From NCBI GenBank assembly GCA_965206015.1, contig CBDBIW010000002.1, forward strand, positions 248,001 to 312,000: 64,000 nucleotides of DNA. Reading direction: 5' to 3'. Positions 25,075 through 35,800 of this stretch are shown here, piece by piece (the stretch's first letter is position 1; each line of letters begins with the position of its first letter). The notes under the pieces are model-generated. The model was given only the letters and a program-made list of their open reading frames with translations, searched no databases and was not told the DNA's origin. Position numbers and translations under genes: made by a program. The stretch comes from JAJCYL01 sp965206015. GTDB lineage: Bacteria; Bacteroidota; Bacteroidia; Cytophagales; Cyclobacteriaceae.

Positions 25075-28000
25075 ATGTCAAAACCTTTTGTAATCTATCG
25101 TTCGTCTGCAGGCTCTGGCAAGACCTACACACTTACAAAGGAATATCTAAAGCTTGCGTTTCAAAGACCGGACTACTTTAAGCATATTCTAGCGGTAACT
25201 TTTACCAACAAAGCTACTAAAGAAATGAAGGTCAGAATTTTGGCCGTTTTGACTGACCTGTCTAAAGGGCCTCACCCTCTGACATATGAATTGAAGGAAT
25301 CCTCCGGATTGGGCGACATTCAACTTCAGCAACGAGCCCGGGATATTCTAAGTGAAATCCTTCATAACTATTCCTACTTTTCAATATCTACCATTGACAG
25401 CTTCTTTCAGAAAGTAATTCGGGCGTTTGCTAGAGAGACGGGGTTGCAAGGAGGTTTTCGAATTGAGTTAGATGAAAAACAAGTTTTGTCCGAAGTGATT
25501 GATAAAGTCTTATTGGAAGTGGGTCAGAATGAAAATCTAACCAACTGGCTAATAAAATTTGCTGAAACGCGGATTGATGATGGCAAGACCTGGGATATGC
25601 ATAGGGAAATAGGGAATCTGGCTAAAGAGATTTTTAAGGAACAATTCAAGCAGTTTGAGCCTGAGGTTCTTGCCGTGGCAAAAGACCCTGAATTCATTCC
25701 GAAATTCCTGTCGGAACTCAATAAAGTAAAACAGGAATTTGAGGACAAATTGCGGCAATTGGGCAAGGAAGGAATGGGAATCATTAAGAAACATAATCTT
25801 GATGTTACAGATTTTGCTCATAAGGAAGGAGGTCCTGCCGGGTACATGGAAAAATTGTCCATAGGCAAGATTAATGCACCGGGAATTAGGATTGTAAGCT
25901 CATCCCTCGATGTTTCTGCCTGGTATGCAAAGTCAAACCCTACCAAAGGGGCAATCAAACTGGCCACTGAAGACGGGCTGATTGATGTTTTGCAACAGGC
26001 AATTCATCACTATAAAAAACACCAGGTACTGTATGAATCATCGCGTGAAGTTTTAAAATACCTCTATACCTACGGAATTTTGGCCGATTTGACCGGAAAA
26101 CTGGATGAGTACAGAGACGAAAATGAACTGATGTTCATATCTGATGCTGCCGTTTTTTTGAAACAGATAATATCAGACACTGAAACACCTTTTATTTATG
26201 AAAAAGCAGGAATGCGTTTCCGTCATTATCTCATTGATGAGTTCCAGGATACTTCGGGATTTCAGTGGGACAATTTCAGGCCTTTAGTTGAAAATGGCCT
26301 GGCCGAAAATAATTTCAATTTGGTAGTTGGAGATGTTAAGCAGTCCATCTATCGTTGGAGAGGCGGTGACCTGGATTTGTTGCTTGAAGGTGTTCAGAAA
26401 GATATTGGTGAGGGAAGAACGGAGTTTAAGGACCTGACTCAGAATTGGCGAAGCCGCCAGAATATAGTCGACTTTAACAACTCACTTTTTCATTTTGCGC
26501 ATGAGGTATTAACTAGTCAGGCCAGATTGAAGCTGGAAGAAGTAGCGGATGAAGCGGCTAAAGCACTTCTTATTGATGAGGCAAACAAGATCAGAATAGC
26601 TTATGGTGAAGTTGTACAGGAATGTGCAAAGGAGTTTGATGCAGAGGATAGTGGATTTTTGAGATTCAGATTTTTCCCTTTTACCGGATTAAATGGATTA
26701 GAATGGAAAGACAACGCCTTAATACAACTTCCTGAAATGGTGGAAGAACTTCAGGATCAAAAATATTCATTAAGAGATATTGCTATTCTGGTTAGAACAA
26801 GAGCGGAAGGTAGGGCAGTAGTAGATCATTTTTTGCACTATCATTCCTCCTCCCTGAAAGCAGGTTATAAATACGATGTCATATCATCAGAATCACTTTA
26901 CCTTGAAAATTCGTCGGTCACCCGATTCCTCATTGCCAGTTTGAATTATATCTACAAGCCTGATGATGCGATTCAAAGAGTTCACATGGCTTATGAATAC
27001 CAGGTGTATATAAAACCAAATGGGAAAGAACTCAATGATCTGTTTTTCGATTCTGCCAATCAGAGGGATGACCAAAAATTCAGAGAGCAATTTTCAAATA
27101 GTTTTTTTGAGTCAATACCGGATCTCCGAAAAAATTCGATTTATCAATTGATGGAAAAAGTCATACGAATATTCGAGTTGGACCACTTTGAAGCCGAAAG
27201 GGCATACCTTCAGGGGTTTCTCGATGCAGTCATTGATTTCACTAAAACAGAAAACGATGACATTCTATCTTTTTTGTCCTGGTGGAAACAAATTGGAAGA
27301 GAGAGGACGGTAATGGTTTCGGAGGATCAGGATGCTATCAGGGTGATGACCATACATATGGCCAAGGGGCTTCAGTTCAAAGCTGTACTGGTTCCCTTTT
27401 GTGAATGGAATCTGGACGGTCTCCAGGGGTTTGATAATATATTATGGAGTCATAATGAGACCCCACCCTTCAACCAGGCACCTTATCTGCCATTGAATTA
27501 TAGCACAAAGTTAAAGTCGACAGTTTTTTATCGAGCCTTTTACCAGGAACTGGTGAAATCCTACCTTGACAGCTTAAATATTCTGTATGTGGCTTTTACA
27601 AGAGCAGAGGAAGTATTAATGGCCTTTTTACCACAGCATCGTAGCCGGGGAGAAATCAAATCAAGTTCAGGCATATTAGATCAGTATTTTGATTCAGAAT
27701 ATAAACTGGACCGGTTCAAGACAAAGTCAGATGAAGATTGTGTCGAATTGTCTTGTGGCAATTATCCATCATTAGGAGTCGAGGAGATCAATAAAAAAAC
27801 AATTAATCCAGTCTTTTTCGATCACTTTCCCAGTTATGACTGGTCTGACAGACTAACTATTAAGAGAGAATTCACAGCTGTTAATCAAGTTGATAAAGAC
27901 CACATTGACCCCAATATTATCAAACAGATTTTGCTTGTTTTGGAATCTGTTAATACGTTGGGCAAAACCATTGCTACAAAACTGAATGAAAGCATTGCTC

Positions 28001-28317
28001 ATCAAAATCAGAGAGAGCTAATTGGGAAAGAACTCCATAAATTGATGTCCATCTCTGAGATAGGATCGTGGTTTAAACCATCCGTTGAAGTTGCTATGAG
28101 TGCAACTATTATTGTTCCCGGCCAGGGAGAGTTCAACGTTGATAGAATAGTTTATAATGAGGACAAAATTGATCTGATTCAATACGCCATTGGTGATATG
28201 ACGGTGGAAGAGGTAGAATCTTTTAAGAAAACAATAGATTTTTTCAAAACGGGAGACAGAGAGGTTAATGGCCAGGTTCTAAACCTTTTAACCAATGAAA
28301 TAATTGATCCGAAGTAA
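25075..28317 (+). CDS. addA: AddA-like UvrD/Rep helicase of double-strand-break repair
   Basis: 1080 residues from ATG 25075 (MSKPFVIYRSSAGSGKTYTL); an upstream in-frame start at 25039 lies inside the stem-loop arm and is unlikely. SF1A motifs: I SSAGSGKT, Ia AVTFTNKATKEM, II LIDEFQDTSG, III VVGDVKQSIYRWRGG, IV QNWRSRQNIVDFNN, V MTIHMAKGLQFKAVLVP, VI LYVAFTRAEEVL. With AddB it would resect DNA ends for RecA loading. The C-terminal RecB-nuclease-like region keeps the fold (FNVDRIVYNEDKIDLIQY) but, where active AddA has an IDxKTG motif, this has IQYAIGD, so the nuclease is probably dead. The stop codon overlaps the addB start (TAATG). Confidence 0.9.
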   Translation: MSKPFVIYRSSAGSGKTYTLTKEYLKLAFQRPDYFKHILAVTFTNKATKEMKVRILAVLTDLSKGPHPLTYELKESSGLGDIQLQQRARDILSEILHNYSYFSISTIDSFFQKVIRAFARETGLQGGFRIELDEKQVLSEVIDKVLLEVGQNENLTNWLIKFAETRIDDGKTWDMHREIGNLAKEIFKEQFKQFEPEVLAVAKDPEFIPKFLSELNKVKQEFEDKLRQLGKEGMGIIKKHNLDVTDFAHKEGGPAGYMEKLSIGKINAPGIRIVSSSLDVSAWYAKSNPTKGAIKLATEDGLIDVLQQAIHHYKKHQVLYESSREVLKYLYTYGILADLTGKLDEYRDENELMFISDAAVFLKQIISDTETPFIYEKAGMRFRHYLIDEFQDTSGFQWDNFRPLVENGLAENNFNLVVGDVKQSIYRWRGGDLDLLLEGVQKDIGEGRTEFKDLTQNWRSRQNIVDFNNSLFHFAHEVLTSQARLKLEEVADEAAKALLIDEANKIRIAYGEVVQECAKEFDAEDSGFLRFRFFPFTGLNGLEWKDNALIQLPEMVEELQDQKYSLRDIAILVRTRAEGRAVVDHFLHYHSSSLKAGYKYDVISSESLYLENSSVTRFLIASLNYIYKPDDAIQRVHMAYEYQVYIKPNGKELNDLFFDSANQRDDQKFREQFSNSFFESIPDLRKNSIYQLMEKVIRIFELDHFEAERAYLQGFLDAVIDFTKTENDDILSFLSWWKQIGRERTVMVSEDQDAIRVMTIHMAKGLQFKAVLVPFCEWNLDGLQGFDNILWSHNETPPFNQAPYLPLNYSTKLKSTVFYRAFYQELVKSYLDSLNILYVAFTRAEEVLMAFLPQHRSRGEIKSSSGILDQYFDSEYKLDRFKTKSDEDCVELSCGNYPSLGVEEINKKTINPVFFDHFPSYDWSDRLTIKREFTAVNQVDKDHIDPNIIKQILLVLESVNTLGKTIATKLNESIAHQNQRELIGKELHKLMSISEIGSWFKPSVEVAMSATIIVPGQGEFNVDRIVYNEDKIDLIQYAIGDMTVEEVESFKKTIDFFKTGDREVNGQVLNLLTNEIIDPK

Positions 28318-31184
28318 TGGCTGATTCCAGCACTTTTCTTGACGACATCATCATAGACCTTAATAAAAAGAAGGTTGATTGGAAGCATACTACCCTTGTT
28401 TTTCCAAATAAAAGAGCTGGTCTGTTTTTCAGAAAGTATCTCTCTGAACATTTGAAGGAACCCTCATTGTCTCCAAAGATTGACAGCCTCGAAGAATTTG
28501 TTCTTCATTTCTCGGATTCTGTTTTATCCGGTCAGTTAGGCCTGGTATTTGATTTATTTGAAGTTTATAGAAAAATAAACCCGGGGGCCGAGAGTTTTGA
28601 CCGCTTTTATTATTGGGGTGAAATGCTGCTCAGGGATTTCGAAGACATCGACCAGCATTTGGTTGATCCCCGCCAGATTTTTAGGGGAGTAAAAGATCAG
28701 AAGGAACTCGAAGAGAATTTCCGGTTTTTGGATTCCGGGCATATTAAGGTAATCCAATCTTTTTGGTCCAGTTTTTTGCCTAAAACATCTGACCAGCAAA
28801 TCCAATTTCTGAGGCTGTGGGAAGTACTGTATCAAGTGTACAGCGAATTCAAAGAGAAGTTGAAGGAAAGGAATGAAGGCTATAAAGGGATGCTCTATCG
28901 AGAGGTGCTTTCATTCCTGGACTTGAAAGTAAAAACATGGAATAAGGGTAAACTTGTATTTGCCGGATTCAACGCCTTGACCAAGGTTGAAAAGGAGATT
29001 ATCAAATACTTTGTTAACCAGGAACAAGCAAGTTTATACTGGGATTATGACGATTATTATTTGAATGATAATCTTCAGGAAGCAGGTGAATTCTTACGGA
29101 CATACAAGGCAGATAGTAGTTGTGCTAAATCGTTTGGCGACCAACCAAGAGATTATTTTCTAAAAACAACCAAAGAATTCAAATCCGTAGGTGTTCCGTT
29201 GAGGATTGGTCAGGCAAAAGTAACTGGCAAATTATTGGCCGGGGAGGAAGGGCTGAACGATGAAAAAACAGTTGTCGTTCTGGCCGATGAGGGAATGCTC
29301 TTTCCTGTTTTAAACAGTGTCCCACCGTCCGTTGCAGACATCAACGTCACTATGGGCTTCCCATTGAAGCATACACCTCTATACAGCCTGTTACAGGCAC
29401 TGCTGGAGTTGCAGCAAAATCTACGACCTGGTAAGGACGATACAACATACTTTTACTATCGACACGTACTGTCATTACTTCGGCATCCCTACATTATTGA
29501 GGCTTATAGCGAAGAAGTAAAGGAGATAGGGGATAAGATAGAGACATTCAATAAGGTCCATGTTGGTTCCGAGTGGTTAAAAGATCATCATCCGTTTTTT
29601 GGAGAGATCTTTATTGCCATAGACGAAAAGACTTTGCCTTCTTATGTGGAGACAATACTGGTCAAAATTGTTGACCAGGACACTGATAGTCTGGAGAAGG
29701 AGTATATCCATCATTTCTTACAGCAACTCAGGCGGCTAAGTGATCTGGTAGCTGACAGAAAGGTGAAGCTGAAGATGAGTATTTTTTTGAAGCTCTTTCG
29801 ACAGATCATGCAAAACCTGAAACTGCCATTTAGTGGCGAACCTTTGAAAGGTTTGCAGATTATGGGAATCCTGGAGACAAGGAACCTTGATTTCGAAAAT
29901 GTGATTATCCTGTCGATGAATGAAGGTTCCTGGCCACACGAGAATCGCTCCTCGAGTTTTATCCCTTACAATATTAGAAAGGCCTTTGAACTTCCAACAT
30001 TTGACCAGCAGGAATCCATTTATGCCTACCTTTTTTATAGACTGATGCAGCGAGCAAAGAGGGTATGGTTTATGTACAATACGGAAGAGGATTTTAACCT
30101 GAAGGGAGAAATAAGCAGGTACGTCAGGCAACTGGAATTAGAATCAGGTTATGAGGTTCAACATCAATTATTGACACTTCCGGTTAATATTGTTCCGCCT
30201 CAGCCCATTACCATTAAGAAGAATAGCACTGTAATGGAGGAGTTGAAACAATACACCACTTCTGCAGAGAACCCCAAAAGGCTAATAACTCCTTCTGCGC
30301 TGAACATTTATCTCGATTGTCGCTTAAAATTTTATTTCAGGTACATCACGAAACTTTACAAACCTGAAGAAGTTAAGGAAGAGATTGATCCGGGCTCATT
30401 TGGTAATATCCTTCACTTGACAATGGAACTCCTATATAAGAACTTCACTGAGGAAAAAGGCCATAACCACATAAAGGAGGAGGACATCACCGAGCTTAGA
30501 AAACAATTACCTGATATTGTGGCCCATGCCTTCAGGAAACATTATGGTTTGATTTCTGATCAGGATTTCAAATTTGAGGGAAGGAATATTATTGCCCGAT
30601 CAATCATCCTGAAATTTGCCAACGCTATCCTGGATAAAGACACCGTTTATGCGCCTTTTGATGTGATTGGGTTGGAAGTTGGTGAGCGGGAAGGATTTGT
30701 CCTTGAATTGCCAGTTGGCCTGAATACCACGGTGGCTCTCAAGGGCACTATTGATCGTGTAGACTTGAAAGACAATGTCATTAGGGTGATCGACTATAAA
30801 ACAGGGAAGGATGAGAAAAAGGCAGGGGACCTGGCTTCTTTGTTTGATCGTGACGATAAAAAACGCAATAAGGCAGCCATGCAGGTGCTCTATTATGCAT
30901 TAATATTTTACCACAGATACCCTGAAATGGACTACGCCATTATGCCGGGCATCTTCAATAGCCGCGAACTTTTTAGTGACGAGTTCGATGTCAAAATAAA
31001 AATGGCCAATGATAAAGGAGGCTATTCCCAGATTTGGGATGCCAGGCCATTGCTTCAGGAATTTGAAAGTGAATTGTCTGGGTTGCTTCGGGAAATTTTT
31101 GATCAAACTGAAGATTTTGGTCAAACTGAAGATGTGAAGAAGTGTCGCTGGTGCCCATACAAAGGAATTTGCCATCGGGGATAA
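28317..31184 (+). CDS. addB: AddB-like PD-(D/E)XK nuclease subunit
   Basis: 955 residues. The N-terminal helicase-like half has a degenerate P-loop (LVFPNKRAGLFFRKYL). The C-terminal nuclease domain (about 660-955) is intact: GSFGNILHLTMELLY (GxxxH-type helix), TIDRVDLKDNVIRVIDYKTG (D, D-x-K) and AAMQVLYYALIF (QxxY). A four-cysteine iron-sulfur staple is formed by one Cys in LDCRLKFYF and three in CRWCPYKGIC at the C terminus, as in AddB of other bacteria. Start ATG overlaps the addA stop codon. Residues FDQTED/FGQTED near 929 are encoded by an 18-bp in-frame tandem duplication (31097-31132). Confidence 0.9.
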   Translation: MADSSTFLDDIIIDLNKKKVDWKHTTLVFPNKRAGLFFRKYLSEHLKEPSLSPKIDSLEEFVLHFSDSVLSGQLGLVFDLFEVYRKINPGAESFDRFYYWGEMLLRDFEDIDQHLVDPRQIFRGVKDQKELEENFRFLDSGHIKVIQSFWSSFLPKTSDQQIQFLRLWEVLYQVYSEFKEKLKERNEGYKGMLYREVLSFLDLKVKTWNKGKLVFAGFNALTKVEKEIIKYFVNQEQASLYWDYDDYYLNDNLQEAGEFLRTYKADSSCAKSFGDQPRDYFLKTTKEFKSVGVPLRIGQAKVTGKLLAGEEGLNDEKTVVVLADEGMLFPVLNSVPPSVADINVTMGFPLKHTPLYSLLQALLELQQNLRPGKDDTTYFYYRHVLSLLRHPYIIEAYSEEVKEIGDKIETFNKVHVGSEWLKDHHPFFGEIFIAIDEKTLPSYVETILVKIVDQDTDSLEKEYIHHFLQQLRRLSDLVADRKVKLKMSIFLKLFRQIMQNLKLPFSGEPLKGLQIMGILETRNLDFENVIILSMNEGSWPHENRSSSFIPYNIRKAFELPTFDQQESIYAYLFYRLMQRAKRVWFMYNTEEDFNLKGEISRYVRQLELESGYEVQHQLLTLPVNIVPPQPITIKKNSTVMEELKQYTTSAENPKRLITPSALNIYLDCRLKFYFRYITKLYKPEEVKEEIDPGSFGNILHLTMELLYKNFTEEKGHNHIKEEDITELRKQLPDIVAHAFRKHYGLISDQDFKFEGRNIIARSIILKFANAILDKDTVYAPFDVIGLEVGEREGFVLELPVGLNTTVALKGTIDRVDLKDNVIRVIDYKTGKDEKKAGDLASLFDRDDKKRNKAAMQVLYYALIFYHRYPEMDYAIMPGIFNSRELFSDEFDVKIKMANDKGGYSQIWDARPLLQEFESELSGLLREIFDQTEDFGQTEDVKKCRWCPYKGICHRG
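31097..31132 (+). repeat. 18-bp in-frame tandem duplication in addB
   Basis: Two copies of ttttg(a/g)tcaaactgaaga with one mismatch add six residues just before the CxxC cluster without breaking the frame. Confidence 0.85.
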
Positions 31185-31260
31185 GGATCAATTTGGTTGC
31201 ATTGAAGGGGTGATTTGTGGAACTTGTTAGTAATAACAACAACTAAAACAAAACGATCCC

Positions 31261-31383
31261 ATGAAAACAGCCTTCCTATTACTTGCTTCTTTTTTCATTT
31301 TTGGCTTTGCCTTCACCCAGGATAAAAAATCTTGGTGCCTGATCATGAAGGACTTGCCTGACATTCCGGGAAGATATCCCTGA
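31261..31383 (+). pseudogene. Signal-peptide-bearing 5' gene end
   Basis: 40 codons: a clear signal peptide (KTAFLLLASFFIFGFAFTQD) followed by about 20 residues and a stop codon. It looks like the head of an exported protein cut by the IS3 relic that begins before its stop codon. Confidence 0.4.
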
Positions 31384-31522
31384 TGCCTGCTGGTTTGGTG
31401 ACTTGGAACAATTGCGATTAATTATTGAAAAACGGAGATGGGATTATAACCATCATCACCCGCATAGTGATATAGCTCACTTAAGGGTCAATCTCCGGTA
31501 CGCTACTATTCAGAAGAAGTAG
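31352..31522 (+). pseudogene. IS3-family transposase tail
   Basis: Frame reads TFREDIPDACWFGDLEQLRL, then IIEKRRWDYNHHHPHS and ends TIQKK-TAG at 31520. This is the OrfB end of IS3 elements (FREDVLDAYWFEDLEQ...YNxxRPHSALGY). The last catalytic helix region upstream is missing. Region 31523-31616 shows nothing else. Confidence 0.65.
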
Positions 31523-31616
31523 CGAAAGGAAAATAAGACATGGCAAAACAAAGCATATTGAAAAAAGTTCCATTTAGAGTGGTCTGATAATTGGTAAGGC
31601 TACCCTGCCAGGGTTT

Positions 31617-32618
31617 TTATCTCACAGAATGGGCAAGATGGTGCTCCATTAAATATTCGGCAATCTGAACAGCGTTGGCCGCAGCACCTTTTCTTAAATT
31701 ATCAGCGACGATCCACATATTAACCGTACCGGGCTGAGTTTCATCTCTCCGAATTCGACCAACAAAAACGTCATCCTTTTTATGTGATGTAATGGGCATC
31801 GGGTACACATTATTTTGAGGATCGTCCTGGATGATAACACCTTCTGTGCCATTCAGTATCTCTCTAATTTCATCCAATGTGTAATCTTCTTTGAACTCTA
31901 CATTAACCGCTTCCGAATGCCCCCCTACAGTAGGTATTCTCACACAAGTGGCAGTCACTTGCACATCATTATCGTCTAGAATCTTCTTGGTTTCGTTGAC
32001 CATTTTTATCTCCTCTTTAGTGTAGCCATCTTCCTGAAAAACATCGATGTGAGGAAGCGCATTCATATCAATTTGATGCGGATAAACCTTTTTACCGGTT
32101 CTGCCTGCCCGCTCATCCATCATCTGCTCTACAGCTTCTTTTCCAGTCCCTGAAACAGATTGATAAGTAGAAACAACAATTCGTTTGATGCCAAATCTCC
32201 TATGGAGTGGTGCCAGGACCAATACCATTTGAATGGTAGAGCAGTTGGGGTTGGCTATTATCCGGTCGTCAATCCTTAATATTCCGGCATTGATTTCAGG
32301 CACTATCAATTTGTGACGTGGGCTCATTCGCCATGCAGACGAGTTGTCAATAACCACAGCCCCCGCTTCCTCAAATTGTGGTGCCCATTCCAGGGATGTA
32401 GTTCTCCCGGCTGAAAAAATTGCTATATCAGGCTCTTCACTGATCGCATCATCCATCCCAATCACGGAGTAGTTCTTACTCATAAACTTCACAACTTTCC
32501 CCATGGATTTAGGAGAAGCTACAAGCAACAATTTATCAAAAGCTACATTTCTTGCCCTGATTACTTCAAGGATTTCTTGCCCTACTAATCCGGTCGCACC
32601 GACTATCGCAATTTTCAT
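31617..32618 (-). CDS. asd: Aspartate-semialdehyde dehydrogenase
   Basis: 333 residues, normal length. It reduces aspartyl phosphate to the semialdehyde in lysine, threonine, methionine and peptidoglycan precursor synthesis. N-terminal NADP motif IAIVGATGLVGQEIL; active-site Cys in NPNCSTIQMVL (about 127-137); substrate-binding region QSVSGTGKEAVEQM; catalytic His in VGGHSEAVNVEF (about 244). Intact, single gene on the minus strand with its start 205 bp from the divergent surface-protein gene. Confidence 0.96.
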   Translation of the reverse strand: MKIAIVGATGLVGQEILEVIRARNVAFDKLLLVASPKSMGKVVKFMSKNYSVIGMDDAISEEPDIAIFSAGRTTSLEWAPQFEEAGAVVIDNSSAWRMSPRHKLIVPEINAGILRIDDRIIANPNCSTIQMVLVLAPLHRRFGIKRIVVSTYQSVSGTGKEAVEQMMDERAGRTGKKVYPHQIDMNALPHIDVFQEDGYTKEEIKMVNETKKILDDNDVQVTATCVRIPTVGGHSEAVNVEFKEDYTLDEIREILNGTEGVIIQDDPQNNVYPMPITSHKKDDVFVGRIRRDETQPGTVNMWIVADNLRKGAAANAVQIAEYLMEHHLAHSVR

Positions 32619-32800
32619 ATCTTAATTTTATTTTCAATGGTGACATGAAATCTTTGATTAAATCTTCATTGTGGTAATTAAAAAGATGACTTTACCGCCG
32701 ATTTCATTTTACAAGTACAAATATGAGAATCATTTTGGGCCAAGTAAGAGATTAATTTCTTCAACACTGTTCCGTTACAATAAATTCAATGCAAAATTAA

Positions 32801-32808
32801 TATATTTG
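32801..32808 (+). promoter_or_regulatory. Possible -7 element TATATTTG
   Basis: Matches the Bacteroidota TAnnTTTG consensus 16 bp upstream of the preferred ATG at 32824. No clear TTG -33 element at the right distance, so weak. Confidence 0.35.
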
Positions 32809-32823
32809 ACTGGCATCACCGCA

Positions 32824-35800
32824 ATGAAGCATTTTACCTTTTTAATATATTTTCTAATTACCAGTCTGAATGGTATTGGCCAAATTGCTCAGTATTCATT
32901 TGATAAATCCACCAGCAACAAAATGAGCTTACCACCAGACGACCAACCTATCAATGGAAATCTAAGTGATGTTAGCCGAGGCACGGGTGTTAGCCCCACT
33001 CCTCGGGCAGATAAATTCAGCTCAAAAAGCTGGTCTACTGATGTCCTTGATCCTGATGACTATTATACATTTATCATTTCTTCCAATTCGGGATTCGAGC
33101 TTACGCTCACTTCAATAGTTTTTGATGAAAGAAGATCTGGTTCAGGAATACGAAATATCTCCGTACGTTCAAGCCTTGATGAATTTGAAGTTGACTTAGT
33201 CACCATTAATGTACCTGATAATACCAATATACGGAATCAGACAGTTAATCTTGATGGAACATTTTCTAACTTATCAAATTCAGAATCTGTAGAATTCAGA
33301 ATCTATGGTTATAGTGCGGAAAGTGCTTCCGGCACCTGGTGGGTTGATAATATTAAGCTATTTGGAGTAATTGCCGCTCCTGACACTGAACCTCCTGGAG
33401 TTACTCTGATAGAAGTTCTTAGCTCCAATAGTATAAAAATTGATTTCAATGAGGGAGTTGACCAATCCTCAAGTGAGAATGTCTCTAATTATATTCTAAA
33501 TGAAAATATTAACCCCGTCAGTGCGTCAAGGCAGATTGTCATCTCTCAAGTCACGCTGATTTTCACCGATGAATTTGCAGATGGAATTTTAAACAATTTG
33601 GTAGCCTCAAACATTAAAGACTTAGCCGGAAATAATTCAACCGGCTCATCTGAAGACTTTATATTCAACCTTATCTCAAAAGCCAATTTCAAGGACATTG
33701 TTATCAATGAAATCATGGCCGATCCTACTCCTGTAGTAGGACTTGTTGATGCTGAATACGTTGAATTGTTCAATGCCAGCACTAAAAAGATAGATTTAAA
33801 AAATTACACACTTAATGACGACGTTATCCTCACATCTGAGCACATTCTACTCCCTGGTGAGCATGTTGTTCTTACTGATGACTCCAATGCTGGATTATTC
33901 ACTGGAGATGTGATAGAAATGCCAACGATGGGTGCTCTAACTAATTCGGGGGAAAAATTAGTATTGCGAGATGAAGATAGTTCATTGGATATTGACACTC
34001 TAACCTATGATACATCCTGGTATGGTGATTCAGACAAAAATGATGGCGGCTATTCACTGGAGCGTGTAGGTCCAATTACTCCATGTGGAGAAAATTTTAG
34101 CTGGAAAGCCTCTCAAAATCAGCTCGGGGGAACCCCGGGCTTAGTCAATTCTGTTGCTGGTAGTACTATTGAAACGCCCGAGGTTTCGATCACGATGTTT
34201 CAAACCATCAACAATCAATCTCTTCAAATTGAGTTTAGCATAGCACCAACAAATGTTGTCCAGTCCAATGATATCTCCGTACCTGGTCTGAATGTTGAAA
34301 GTATTCAGCATACTGCCGAATCAAATTCTATAACCATCCAGTTTTCTGAGAAGATGACGGATGGAACTTTTTATAACCTGACAATTAGTCGTCTTACAAA
34401 ATGTGACGGTGCCGTGCTTGACGATTTTGCAATTACCTTTGGGGAAGGTGCAACACCTGGGTACAATGACCTCTTGATAACAGAGATTATGGCCAACCCC
34501 AATGAGGAAGGTGGTCTTCCGGAAGCCGAATACCTCGAGATTTTTAACCCAACAAAAAAGACAATTAGTCTTGAAGGTATTGAGCTTTCAGATATTTCAA
34601 CCTCTACGAACTTGCCAGCTTCATTAATTGCTCCAGACCAGTACCTCATACTCACACCAAACTCTAGTGCTGAAGAGTTAAGTGTGTATGGTGATGTAGT
34701 GGGAGTTTCAAACTGGCCCTCCTTAAATAATGCAGCTGATGTAATTAGTCTCTCTATTAATAACGATATCGTTTTTTCAATTTCCTATAAAGAAACATGG
34801 TACAAAGATTCAGATAAGGAAGAAGGTGGTTGGTCATTGGAAATGATCGATATCACTAATCCATGTGGTAGAATTGAGAATTGGTCATCATCCGGCAATG
34901 TTACTGGCGGTTCGCCTGGCTCTGTAAATTCCATATTAACTGCTAATCCTGACAATTTTGGTCCAAAACTAGTCGATAGCTTCGTAGAAGGTAATCAGGT
35001 TAGCCTCCGTTTTAGCGAAAAACTTCGTCCGGATCTCAATTCAATAGATTTAAGTATTGAGCCGCCACTGGTTGTGGAAACATCCTCTTTATCAAGACCT
35101 TCGGATGTTATGATCGTTATCTCCACACAAGAAGAAATCGAGCCAAAAACAATTTATGAAATTCAAGTCGGCAACATCACGGATTGTTTAGGAAATCTGA
35201 TTCAGGCGGATCATTCCAGTGCCACATTCACACAGCCTGAAAATGGTGACCCATTCGATGTGGTCATTAATGAAATCTTATTCAATCCAAGACCTGGCGG
35301 GGTTGATTTTGTAGAGATATTCAATCGGAGCGATAAATATATTAATCTCAAAAATTGGTCAGTGGGAAACAAAGGGGTAGACAGCTTGAATAATCAAATG
35401 ACTATAACTGAAGATAATTTACTTTTGTCTCCGGCCTCCTATGTAGTACTAACCGAAGATCCTGTAATTCTCAAAGCTGATTATTCCATGGGTGACGGAT
35501 CAAAATTCATTGGCATGGATCTACCAGCATTTCCAAACGATCAAGGCAACGTTACTTTGATAGATCAATTGGACAATTTGATTGATTCATTCGACTATGA
35601 TGAGGCTCTCCATTTGTCATTATTAGATGATTTCGAAGGAGTCAGTCTCGAAAGGGTGTCTAAAGAATTACCCAACCAAAATCCCGACAATTGGAAATCT
35701 GCGGCCAGTACAGTAGGTTTTGCTACTCCCGGGAGAAGGAATTCACAGTTACTGGAATCTGTAACTAATTCAAAAACGCTTTCAGTATCACCACAAGTTA

